From the NCBI GenBank assembly GCA_035533755.1, contig DATLTC010000087.1, positions 1 to 63,115 on the forward strand: DNA of 63,115 nucleotides. Direction: 5' to 3'. The notes beneath the pieces are model-generated. The model worked only from the letters and a program-made list of their open reading frames with translations, did no database searches and was not told the DNA's origin. Position 1 is the first letter of the stretch, and the number at the start of each line of letters is the position of its first letter. Source of the stretch: Gemmatimonadaceae bacterium. GTDB lineage: Bacteria; Gemmatimonadota; Gemmatimonadetes; Gemmatimonadales; Gemmatimonadaceae. Made by a program: the position numbers and the translations under genes. This document shows positions 8,099 through 15,883 of the stretch, in pieces.

Positions 8099-9949
8099 TC
8101 AGTCGCCCCAGGCGCTGATCACCCCGTCTTCCAGCCACGCGTAGTCCCCCGCCAGGACCTCCTGGCTCACCCGGTAGATCGCGGCATCGTTCGGCCCCGA
8201 GAACCGGCGAAAGGTCTCGTCCACGCGCAGGCTGGCTTCGGCGCAGAACAGATCGGCCAGCGCCACGGCGCCGGGATTGCCGCGCCGCGCGTCGTCGTTG
8301 GCGCGGACGCACGCCGCCGCCATGGCGAACAGTTCGGCGCCGATGTCCACGCCGCGGAAGAGCAGTGCCTGCTTCCGCTCCAGCCGGGGGCCGTACCGCA
8401 CCATCGCGTGGAAGAGCGCGCGGGCCAGCTTGCGGGCGCGGCGCTCCACGAACCGCAGGTGCACGCCCAGCGTGCCGAACTCCCCGTAGCCCTTGAGCCC
8501 GGGCAGCCAGAGCCCCGGATACCAGAGCGCGTAGAACGGCGCCGCGCGCAACGCCGCCTTCACGCGCTGTCCGGGCGTGGAGCCGGGACCCACGATCGGA
8601 AACGCCAGCTTGAAGTGGTGGTCCACCGCTTCGCGGGCGATGAACAGCCGCATGATCTCCGACGAGCCTTCGAAGATCAGATTGATCCGTGAGTCGCGCA
8701 GGGCCCGCTCCACCGGCACCGGCCGCTCCCCGCGGCCGCGCAGCGAGTCGGCCGTCTCGTAGCCGCGTCCGCCGCGGATCTGGAGCGCGTCGTCCACGAT
8801 CTGCCACGCGGCTTCGGTGTTGTACAGCTTCGCGATCGCCGCCTCGAGGCGAATGTCGTACCCGCCCCGCTCGGCCACCGCCACGGTGAGTCGCGAGACG
8901 GCGTCCATGGCGAAGGTGTTGGCCGCCATCATCCCGATCTTCTGCGCCACCGCCTCGTGGCGGCCCACCGGCTGGCCCCACTGCACGCGCTCCATCGCCC
9001 ACCGGCGCGACACCTCGAGCATGGTCTTGCTCCCGCCCACCGTGCTCGCCGGCAGCGTCAGGCGCCCCGTGTTGAGCGTGACCAGCGCCAACTTGAGGCC
9101 GCGTCCCTCGGCCCAGAGGATGTTCCGCCTGGGCACCTGCACGTTGGTGAACCGGATGAGCCCGTTCTCGATGGCCTTGAGCCCCATGAACCGGCACCGA
9201 TGCACCACCTCCACGCCCGGCCAGCTCGCTTCGACGATGAACGCCGTGATCTGACGCCGCGGCTTGCCGTTGACGAGCTTGTCCGGCGTGCGCGCCATCA
9301 CCACGAACAGTTCGGCGCGCGTGCCGTTGGTGCACCAGAGCTTCTCGCCGTTCAGCACCCAGTGCGAGCCGTCGGCGCTGGGTTCCGCATGCGACGCCAG
9401 GTTGGCGGGGTCGGAGCCCACGTCCACCTCGGTGAGCGCGAACGCCGAGATGGCCCCCTTGGCCAGGCGCGGGAAGTACTCGCGCTTCTGTTCGTCGGTC
9501 CCGAACAGCTCGAGCGGCTGCGGCAGTCCGATGGACTGGTGCGCCGACAGCAGCGCGGCCAGCGAGCCATCCTTGGACGTCACCATCGCGATCGCCTGCA
9601 CGTAGCTGGAGTAGTGCAGGCCGAGTCCGCCGTACTCGGTGGGAATCTTGATGCCGAACGCGCCCATGGCGCGCAGCTCCTCCACGTACGCTTCGGGCAC
9701 CTCGCCCGTGCGGTCGATCATGTCGGAGTCCACGCGCTCGAGGAACGCGCGCAGTTGGGCGAGGAACGGCGCGGCGCGCGCGTCCTCGTCGGGGTCGGGC
9801 GCCGGATACGGATGGATCAGGTGGAGCGGGAATCGTCCCAGGAACAGCTCGCGCACGAGACTCGGTCCCGACCACTCACTCTCGCGCGCGGCTTCGGCAA
9901 CGTCGCGCGCCTCCTGCTCGCTGGCGGGGGACTGCGGCGCCTGGGCCAT
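8099..9949 (-). CDS. Acyl-CoA dehydrogenase (long, VLCAD/ACAD9-like)
   Basis: FAD enzyme catalysing the first step of fatty-acid beta-oxidation. At 616 residues it is longer than the usual 380-residue enzyme because of a C-terminal extension of about 170 residues, as in VLCAD/ACAD9-type proteins. Landmarks: IPTEYGGLGLHYSSY (about 99-113), AFALTEVDVGSDPA (FAD/substrate loop, about 170-183), WCTNGT, DALQIRGGRGYE, and INLIFEGSSEIMRLFIAREA (about 423-442), which contains the catalytic-base-region glutamate. The start is one base after the SURF1 stop, so the two genes are probably cotranscribed. The ATG at 9949 leaves a 30-residue hydrophilic N terminus. Confidence 0.93.
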   Translation of the reverse strand: MAQAPQSPASEQEARDVAEAARESEWSGPSLVRELFLGRFPLHLIHPYPAPDPDEDARAAPFLAQLRAFLERVDSDMIDRTGEVPEAYVEELRAMGAFGIKIPTEYGGLGLHYSSYVQAIAMVTSKDGSLAALLSAHQSIGLPQPLELFGTDEQKREYFPRLAKGAISAFALTEVDVGSDPANLASHAEPSADGSHWVLNGEKLWCTNGTRAELFVVMARTPDKLVNGKPRRQITAFIVEASWPGVEVVHRCRFMGLKAIENGLIRFTNVQVPRRNILWAEGRGLKLALVTLNTGRLTLPASTVGGSKTMLEVSRRWAMERVQWGQPVGRHEAVAQKIGMMAANTFAMDAVSRLTVAVAERGGYDIRLEAAIAKLYNTEAAWQIVDDALQIRGGRGYETADSLRGRGERPVPVERALRDSRINLIFEGSSEIMRLFIAREAVDHHFKLAFPIVGPGSTPGQRVKAALRAAPFYALWYPGLWLPGLKGYGEFGTLGVHLRFVERRARKLARALFHAMVRYGPRLERKQALLFRGVDIGAELFAMAAACVRANDDARRGNPGAVALADLFCAEASLRVDETFRRFSGPNDAAIYRVSQEVLAGDYAWLEDGVISAWGD

Positions 9950-9950
9950 G

Positions 9951-10676
9951 TCACGCTCCGGGAAGACGGGACCCCTCGCGCGCCGCCTGGCGCGCCTCTC
10001 GGTCCTTGAGGATCACGAACGTCGCGCCGCCCACGGCGATCAGCGCGAACGCGAACCATTGGATGGCGTAGCTGCGGTGCGGGCCTTCGTCGAGCGGCGG
10101 GGGGTCGATGCGCATCGGCACGCCGGAGATCACGGAGTCCTTGCCCAGCGCCACCACGTACGCATCGGCCACCGGATACGGCAGCGCGGCCGCCACGGCC
10201 GGATAGTTCACCGTGCGGAGATGCCACGGCTCCGGCGGCGGCTTGACCGGCGTCTGGAACTCCTCCACGTACCCCTCGAACGTGCTGTCGGGCGCCTGCC
10301 ATCGGAACGGTTCTATCGTGGACGCATCGGGCGCGTACACCCAACCGCGGTTCACCAGAACCGCCGTGTCGTGACCGGCCACGCGGATGGGCGTGAACAC
10401 GTACACGCCGGGCGACCCGTCGCGCGACCGGTCCACCATGTAGAACTCGTGCGCGAAGTCGGGCGTGCCGGTGACCGTGACGCGCCGGAAGTGCGTGCGC
10501 GCGCTGTCGCGGGGCAGCGCGAAGAACGGCACCGGCGTGGAGTCGATGCGCGATTCGATATACGCGTTGAGCGCGCGACGCTCATGGAGGCGGCTCAGCT
10601 GCCAGAATCCGAGCCGCGTGAACAGGGCTGCCGCCGCGGCGGCGAACAGCGCGAAGACGAAGAGGCGCCGAGACAT
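9951..10676 (-). CDS. SURF1 family protein (cytochrome oxidase assembly)
   Basis: A 241-residue inner-membrane protein of the SURF1 family, which assists heme a insertion or assembly of heme-copper oxidases. Topology matches the family: an N-terminal helix (LFVFALFAAAAAALFTRLGFWQ, about 4-25) followed by the signature LGFWQLSRLHERRALN, a periplasmic domain with VLVNRGWVYAP (the family's NRGW motif, about 110-120), and a second helix near the C terminus (YAIQWFAFALIAVGGATFVI, about 205-224). No oxidase genes are nearby. The stop is one base from the acyl-CoA dehydrogenase ATG. The ATG at 10676 puts three residues before the helix. Confidence 0.92.
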   Translation of the reverse strand: MSRRLFVFALFAAAAAALFTRLGFWQLSRLHERRALNAYIESRIDSTPVPFFALPRDSARTHFRRVTVTGTPDFAHEFYMVDRSRDGSPGVYVFTPIRVAGHDTAVLVNRGWVYAPDASTIEPFRWQAPDSTFEGYVEEFQTPVKPPPEPWHLRTVNYPAVAAALPYPVADAYVVALGKDSVISGVPMRIDPPPLDEGPHRSYAIQWFAFALIAVGGATFVILKDREARQAAREGSRLPGA

Positions 10677-10738
10677 GGGGACAAAGGTAGCGGGAATGGC
10701 CGACGCGGACGTCGGTGGGGGACGCCGCGCGCGGCCGG

Positions 10739-11545
10739 TCAGAACAGCGACATCTGTTCGCCGATCAGCGCCGGATCCACCGGGTGCTGATGCAGCAGGC
10801 GTTGCAGTTCGCGGGCCGAGGCGGGGCTGTGCCCGGAGAAGTGATTGTTGAAGTAGCCGTACACCGTGCGTCCGTCCTTCTCCAGCCGGGCCAGCACGCC
10901 GGCCCAGGCCTCCAGATCGCGCGTGCGGTCCATCTGGACGCGCGAGAAGTCCACGATCTCCCGGTTCCCCAGCCAGCGCACATAGACGAAGTCGGCGGTG
11001 AGGCGCTCGGCGAGGGCGAACACCTGCTTGCGCGGAATCCACTTGCCCTCGATGAGCGCCAGCGCCACGCCGTGCTCGGCGAGCAGCGCCAGGACGCCAT
11101 CGTAGATCCATCCCTTGTGGCGGAACTCCACGGCGCAACGGACGTCGCTGGGCAGCGTGGGCAGGAAATCGGCCAGCGCCGGCAGCTCGGTGGGCGTGAA
11201 GTCGGGCGGGAACTGCAGCAGCACGGGGCCGAGCCGGTCGCCCAACTCGCGGGCCCGATCGAAGAACTCGGCCGCCACCAGGCCGGCGTCGCGCAGCCGC
11301 CGCTCGTGCGTGACTTCCTGCGGCATCTTGAGGGCAAATCGAAAATGCGGCGGCGTGCGGTCGGCCCAGGCGCGCACCGTCTTCGCCGACGGCACCGCAT
11401 AGAACGTGGAGTCCACCTCCACGGTGTCGAACGCGCGGGCGTACACGCCCAGGAAGTCCGCCGCCCGCGTGCGCGGCGGATAGAACGGACCCACCCACGC
11501 GTCGTAGTTCCACCCCTGGGTGCCGATATGCACGATGCCCGCCAT
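10739..11545 (-). CDS. DUF72 domain protein (YecE-like TIM barrel)
   Basis: A 268-residue protein of the DUF72 family, a TIM barrel of unknown biochemical role. Recognisable segments: HIGTQGWNYDAWVGPFYPP (about 5-23), YARAFDTVEVDSTFYAVPS (about 35-53), PHFRFALKMPQEVTHERRL, LGPVLLQFPPDF, CAVEFRHKGW, and VYGYFNNHFSGHSPASAREL near the C terminus, a hallmark of the family. The ATG at 11545 is preferred; a longer frame from 11581 adds 12 residues with no support. It lies 43 bases downstream of the AttH fusion gene on the same strand and may be its operon tail. Confidence 0.93.
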   Translation of the reverse strand: MAGIVHIGTQGWNYDAWVGPFYPPRTRAADFLGVYARAFDTVEVDSTFYAVPSAKTVRAWADRTPPHFRFALKMPQEVTHERRLRDAGLVAAEFFDRARELGDRLGPVLLQFPPDFTPTELPALADFLPTLPSDVRCAVEFRHKGWIYDGVLALLAEHGVALALIEGKWIPRKQVFALAERLTADFVYVRWLGNREIVDFSRVQMDRTRDLEAWAGVLARLEKDGRTVYGYFNNHFSGHSPASARELQRLLHQHPVDPALIGEQMSLF

Positions 11546-11587
11546 ATCACCAATTGGCGCACGCCGAGCGAGCGCTGTCAAGCGCCG

Positions 11588-13150
11588 TCAGCGGTAGGTC
11601 TCGAAGAACCCGGTGCCGTCCCCCCGGATCACCTGTCCGTTCACGCGCCCCGTCAGGTGCATCGTGCCCTTCATCTGGATGAAGTAGGGCCGCGCGAGGG
11701 CGCGCGCCGCCAGGGCATCGCCGCGCTCGATGAGCGGGGTCCGGGTGTCGGTGCCGGTGGCGTCTTCCACGTCCAGCACCACGCGCAGCGTGTCGTCGCC
11801 GCGGATGTCCGCCATCTCGCCGCGCACCGGCACCTCCACGCGATGCCCGTTCACGACGATCGTCCGGCCGTCGGTATAGTGGATGTCCCGAGGGCGGAAG
11901 ACGGCAAGGAAGCCGAGCGAGTCGGTGAGGTAGACGAAGAGGGGACGTAGGACCGTAGGGCGGGAGGGAGGTTGGACGGCCACGGCGTTGCGCAGTTCAT
12001 CCGTCCTCCCCCCCTTCTGTCCTACCGTCCTACCAGCACCATCCACGCGTCCGTACAACACGCCGTACTCCCCCGCCCGGCCCGCGCCCCACTCCCACGT
12101 CACCCCGCGCCACACCCCCCAGTTGTGATCGTGGTACGAGGGCGCGGCGTCGTAGCGCTCGCAGCGTGCGGCCACGCAGATCGATCCGCTGGCGTCGGCG
12201 CGGAGCGCCGGCACCACGTAGCCCGACACCAGCGGGCCGCTCTCCACGGCGGCACCCGGGAAGTACGCGCCCGCCGACGGCGCGACGACCAGATCCAGCG
12301 TGAGTGGCGCCCCGGTCGATTCCTCGCGCGCCACGGCGCGCAGCTTGTAGCGCCCGTCGGGCAGCAGCGTGACCGACGACTGGCCGATGCGCAGGTCGGC
12401 GTCGCGGGTGGAGAACCGCACGAGCGACGAGGGCACGGAGGCCACGAACCGGCGCGACGGCCGGTCGTGGGCGTGCAGCGTCACCAGCACCTGGCCGCCC
12501 CACCGCCCGTCGGGCACGGCGCCGGCCACGATGAACGAGATGAACGCCCACCGCTGCCGGTCGGGGGACACCACGTTGAAATAGTCCCACTCCGCCCACG
12601 AGGGATCGCCGGCCGCCGCCGGCGGCGGCCGATGGAAGTGATCGATCGCGTTGCGCAGTTCGAACGGCGTGGGATCGCGCCACCGGCGGTCGAGCGAATC
12701 GTCGCCCCACGCGCCCGCGGTGAGCGCGGCCCCCGCGCCCACCGCGGCGTTGCGCGACGGAATCTGTCCGCTCGCCAGCACCGGCACCTGCCGCCCGTCG
12801 GGCAGCGTGAGGTACGCCAGCTTGCCCACGATCTGCGGCGCCGCGGCGCGCACGTCGCCGGCCAGCCGCGGCGCGGCCAACAGCTGCCGGTACACGAACC
12901 CCGCGTGATCGATGGACAGGAACATCCCACCCAGCCCGCCCGTCTTCATCACCTCGACGTCGATCCCCTCGGGCAGCACCGTGATCTCGCCGCCACCGAT
13001 CAGCCGCTCGTTGCGCGCCTGCGTGAGCATCGCCGTGCCGATCGAGAGCAGCACCACCATCACCGCCACGCCCAGGGCGTAGCCCACGAGCAGGAACGCC
13101 GTCCGCCAGGGCCGCTGCACCAGATGCCGGAACGACAGCACCGACAGCAT
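11588..13150 (-). CDS. Membrane-anchored AttH/CrtC-like protein fused to an FtsX-permease N-terminal part
   Basis: The 520-residue product has two parts. Residues 1-110 look like the first helix and start of the periplasmic domain of an FtsX/MacB permease (HLVQRPWRTAFLLVGYALGVAV, then GGEITVLPEGIDVE and AAPQIVGKLAYLTLPDGRQ). The rest resembles the lipocalin-like AttH/carotenoid 1,2-hydratase fold, with the diagnostic YHDHNWGVWRG near residues 340-350 and WEWGAG. About 30 residues between LYGRVDG and LFVYLTDS are encoded by a palindromic repeat (11943-12036) and look like an insertion. It is the last gene of an ABC cluster, 3 bases after the ATPase stop. AttH function is not firmly known; a role in lipid or polyketide handling at the envelope is only a guess. 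Confidence 0.75.
   Translation of the reverse strand: MLSVLSFRHLVQRPWRTAFLLVGYALGVAVMVVLLSIGTAMLTQARNERLIGGGEITVLPEGIDVEVMKTGGLGGMFLSIDHAGFVYRQLLAAPRLAGDVRAAAPQIVGKLAYLTLPDGRQVPVLASGQIPSRNAAVGAGAALTAGAWGDDSLDRRWRDPTPFELRNAIDHFHRPPPAAAGDPSWAEWDYFNVVSPDRQRWAFISFIVAGAVPDGRWGGQVLVTLHAHDRPSRRFVASVPSSLVRFSTRDADLRIGQSSVTLLPDGRYKLRAVAREESTGAPLTLDLVVAPSAGAYFPGAAVESGPLVSGYVVPALRADASGSICVAARCERYDAAPSYHDHNWGVWRGVTWEWGAGRAGEYGVLYGRVDGAGRTVGQKGGRTDELRNAVAVQPPSRPTVLRPLFVYLTDSLGFLAVFRPRDIHYTDGRTIVVNGHRVEVPVRGEMADIRGDDTLRVVLDVEDATGTDTRTPLIERGDALAARALARPYFIQMKGTMHLTGRVNGQVIRGDGTGFFETYR
11943..12036. repeat. Palindromic repeat element, copy B (in frame inside a coding sequence)
   Basis: Homologous to the element at 587-672. 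The loop (GTTGGACGGCCACGGCGTTG, then CGCAGTTCATCCGTCC) matches copy A apart from small gaps, and the right arm ends CCTACCGTCCTACC as in copy A. The left arm GTAGGACCGTAGGGCGGGAGG is less perfect. Read on the minus strand it stays open and adds about 30 residues rich in Gly, Arg, Pro and Val to the AttH fusion protein. The insertion keeps frame, as is known for Rickettsia palindromic elements. Confidence 0.8.
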
Positions 13151-13153
13151 GGC

Positions 13154-13849
13154 TCAGCGCGCCCGCGTATCGGACAGGATCGCGCCGTCCTTCATGTGCA
13201 CCACGCGCCGCGCGGCACGCGCCAGATCCTCGTCGTGCGTCACCACCACGATCGTCGTGCCGTCGGCGTTCAGCCGCTCGAACAGCGCGATCATCTCGGC
13301 GCCCGTGTGCGCGTCCAACTCGCCGGTGGGCTCGTCGCAGAGCAGCAGCGCCGGCCGGTTGGCCAGCGCGCGGGCAATGGCCACGCGCTGCTGTTCGCCG
13401 CCCGAGAGTTGCGACGGCCGGTGGCCCGCGCGCGACGCCAGCCCCACGTACGACAGCAGTTCCATCGCGCGGTCGCGCCGCGCGCCCCGGGGCACGCCCG
13501 CTTCGGCCATCGGCAGTTCCACGTTCTCCCGCGCCGTGAGCGCCGGCATCAGGTAGAACCGCTGGAACACGAACCCGATGTGCAGCAGCCGGAACCGCGT
13601 CGCCTCGCGATCGGTCAGCCGGTCCACGCGCTTGCCGCCGATCTCCACCGCGCCGGCATCGGGACGATCGATGGCGCCGAGCAGGTTGAGCAGCGTGGAC
13701 TTGCCGCACCCCGACGGGCCGGCGATCGCCACGTAATCTCCCGGCGCCACGTCGAGCGACACGCCGCGCAGCGCGTGCACCGGAGATTCGCCCATCGCGT
13801 AGTCGCGATGCAGATCGCGCGCGCTCAGCACCAGCGCCGGGTTGCTCAT
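13154..13849 (-). CDS. ABC transporter ATP-binding protein (LolD/MacB type)
   Basis: A 231-residue ATPase of the MacB/LolD/FtsE group that powers FtsX-type permeases. Walker A is GPSGCGKST (about 42-50), the Q-loop lies in FVFQRFYLMPALTARENVELP, the signature is LSGGEQQRVAIARAL (about 140-154), Walker B is LLLCDEPTGELD, and the H-loop is VVVTHDEDLA. Start and stop are tightly packed: the ATG at 13849 overlaps the upstream permease stop (ATGA), and the next gene begins 3 bases after the stop. The cluster resembles the attEFGH layout (ATPase, permeases, AttH), suggesting export or extraction of an envelope lipid or small molecule. Confidence 0.95.
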   Translation of the reverse strand: MSNPALVLSARDLHRDYAMGESPVHALRGVSLDVAPGDYVAIAGPSGCGKSTLLNLLGAIDRPDAGAVEIGGKRVDRLTDREATRFRLLHIGFVFQRFYLMPALTARENVELPMAEAGVPRGARRDRAMELLSYVGLASRAGHRPSQLSGGEQQRVAIARALANRPALLLCDEPTGELDAHTGAEMIALFERLNADGTTIVVVTHDEDLARAARRVVHMKDGAILSDTRAR

Positions 13850-15030
13850 GCCACCGCCTCCTCGCGCAGCGTGGTCGCGATGGGCAGCGACGCGCCCCGC
13901 CACGCCGGATAGACGCCCGCCAGCACGCCGCACACCCCCAGCAGCCCCAACGACACCCAGGCATCGCGCGGCTGGAAGAGAAAGAAATCGATCGCCGCCG
14001 GCAGCCCGGGAAAGCTCGACAGGATGCCGTTGAGATATCGCGCCGTCACCAGACCCAGCCCCAGCCCCAGCACCGATCCGGCGAGCATGATCGCCGTGCC
14101 CTCGACCAGCACCTGGAGCACGATGGACCGCGTGGCGATCCCGATCGCCCGCATCACGGCGATCTCGCCCAGCCGCTCGTTCACCGACACCGTGACCAGC
14201 GTCGTCACCAGCAGCAGACCCACCGTGAGGCTCACCGATCCGAGAATGAAGGCGAGTTGCCGGAAGTAACTCAGCCGCTCGTCCACCTGGCGCAGCGCCG
14301 TCGCCGTGGAGATCACGGTCACGCGCGGGATCGCGCGCGCCACCCACCGCTGGACCGTGGCGGGGTCGGCGCCCGGACGAAGCCGCAGCATGAACAGCGA
14401 CACCGGATCGTCCACCGTCTGTCGCATGGCGCGGAGCGTGGCGATCGGCAGCGCCACCACCCGCGGATTGGCCGGCATGTACACGAAGTGCGCCGTGCCC
14501 GCCACCACCAGGCGCCGCTCGCCGATCAACAGGCGCATCTGCGCGTCGTAGCCGCCGGCCACGCGGAGCGTATCGCCCACGCGCGCCCCCGTGGCGGCCA
14601 GGAACTGATCGCTCACCACCATCTGGTCGGCCCGCTGGATGTCGTGCCCGGCACGCAGATCGTAGTCCCCCTGCACCGCCGGATCGATGCCGATCGCCAC
14701 CGCCGCCACGGTGCCCCGCCCGAGCGCCACGTGCACCTGCCCGCCCAGCACCGGGCTCACCGTCACGATGTCGGGGTTGGCGCGCAGCTGCGCCATCACC
14801 GCGTCGGCGCTGTCGATCGTGGCCTCGGTGTCGAACGGCAGCGTCCCCTTGGGCGCCAGCCGGAGCGCGAAGCCCCGCGACTCGAGCAGCGACCGGAACG
14901 ACTCCCGCATGCCGCTCGACAGCATGACCATGTCCAGCAGCAGCGCCGCCGACACCGCCACGCCGATCACGGCCAGCGCCGTGCGGCTGCGACGGCGCCA
15001 GAGCGAGGCCCGCACGAGCGTCAGCAGCAT
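13846..15030 (-). CDS. ABC transporter permease (FtsX/MacB type)
   Basis: A full-length 394-residue permease: helix 1 (TALAVIGVAVSAALLLDMVML, about 16-36), a periplasmic domain (about 40-265), then three C-terminal helices (LAFILGSVSLTVGLLLVTTLV; VEGTAIMLAGSVLGLGLGLV; AWVSLGLLGVCGVLAGVYP), with the cytoplasmic loop ERLGEIAVMRAIG that contacts the ATPase. The ATG at 15030 begins MLLTLVRASLWRRRSR; an ORF extension to 15087 is not needed. The gene lies 4 bases after the upstream truncated permease and overlaps the ATPase by 4 bases, so the set is one operon. Confidence 0.93.
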   Translation of the reverse strand: MLLTLVRASLWRRRSRTALAVIGVAVSAALLLDMVMLSSGMRESFRSLLESRGFALRLAPKGTLPFDTEATIDSADAVMAQLRANPDIVTVSPVLGGQVHVALGRGTVAAVAIGIDPAVQGDYDLRAGHDIQRADQMVVSDQFLAATGARVGDTLRVAGGYDAQMRLLIGERRLVVAGTAHFVYMPANPRVVALPIATLRAMRQTVDDPVSLFMLRLRPGADPATVQRWVARAIPRVTVISTATALRQVDERLSYFRQLAFILGSVSLTVGLLLVTTLVTVSVNERLGEIAVMRAIGIATRSIVLQVLVEGTAIMLAGSVLGLGLGLVTARYLNGILSSFPGLPAAIDFFLFQPRDAWVSLGLLGVCGVLAGVYPAWRGASLPIATTLREEAVA

Positions 15031-15034
15031 GTGG

Positions 15035-15883
15035 TCATCGCCCGAACAGCACGAGGGGATGCACGCGGGTGAGCCGCCGCGCCGCAAAGAATCCTGCCGC
15101 CACGCCCAGCCCCAGCGACAGCGCCACCGCGAAGGCCACCACGTCGGGCGTGACGATCGTGAACGCCAGCGGCGTGCGGTACACGCCGCGGTAGTGGGCG
15201 TTCACCAGCGCCGACGCCGCCACGCCGATCCCCACGCCCAGCACGCTGCCCGCCGTCGCGACGAGCGTGGCCTCGAGCACGATCGCCTTGAGCACCGTGG
15301 CCGACGAGATGCCCATCAATCGCAGCGCCGCCACGTCGCGCCGCCGCTCGTCCACCTTGAGCAGCATGATGCAGAGCAGGAAGACGGCGCTGGCCACGAT
15401 CGTGATCACGCCGATGGCGCGGTGGAACCGGCTCACCACGAGAAACGTCTGCGACGTCTCCACCGCGATGTCGCGCGACCGGTACGCCTGGAATCCGAAC
15501 GCGGCATCGTTGATCCGGGCCAGGGCGCGATCGGTGGCCGCGGCGCCGGCCGTGGCCACCGCGAACCGGTCCACGCGGTCGCCGTATCCGATCAGCGACT
15601 GGAGCTGGTCCAGGTGCATGAGCACGCGATACTCGCCGCGCGCCACCTCAGAGGGATCGGCGCTGCGCCGCACGATCGCCCCCACGACCACGGTGTCGCC
15701 CAGGCCCGTGGGCGAGGCGCGCACCACCAGCCGATCGCCCACGCGCAGATGCGCGTCGGCGGCCAGCCGTTCGTCAATCGCGATCGTTCGGGGAGCGGCG
15801 GCCGCTGCCGCCGCGGCCCTTGGCGGGGCGGCCGGCGGGACGGCGAGTTGCAGCGCGAGCAGCGGAACGAGCAGCACCGGCAT
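15035..15883 (-). CDS. FtsX-type permease lacking helix 1 and half of the periplasmic domain
   Basis: The product resembles the C-terminal part of its neighbour permease. It begins mid-periplasmic domain (ERLAADAHLRVGDRLVV aligns with QFLAATGARVGDTLRV of the neighbour) and has the three C-terminal helices with the DERRRDVAALRLMGIS ATPase-contact loop. The missing N-terminal region (about 110-150 residues) is replaced by a signal-peptide-like start (MPVLLVPLLALQLAVPPAAPP) encoded in DNA shared with the mntR 3' end: the two same-strand genes overlap by 110 bases in different frames. The AttH fusion protein carries what looks like the missing N-terminal part. The start at 15883 is uncertain; a downstream start would also be possible. 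Confidence 0.7.
   Translation of the reverse strand: MPVLLVPLLALQLAVPPAAPPRAAAAAAAAPRTIAIDERLAADAHLRVGDRLVVRASPTGLGDTVVVGAIVRRSADPSEVARGEYRVLMHLDQLQSLIGYGDRVDRFAVATAGAAATDRALARINDAAFGFQAYRSRDIAVETSQTFLVVSRFHRAIGVITIVASAVFLLCIMLLKVDERRRDVAALRLMGISSATVLKAIVLEATLVATAGSVLGVGIGVAASALVNAHYRGVYRTPLAFTIVTPDVVAFAVALSLGLGVAAGFFAARRLTRVHPLVLFGR

Noticed and set aside
11972-13912. Long plus-strand open frame opposite the AttH/ABC genes
   Set aside because: High-GC shadow frame full of Arg, His and Pro; the minus strand carries recognised permease, ATPase and AttH motifs.
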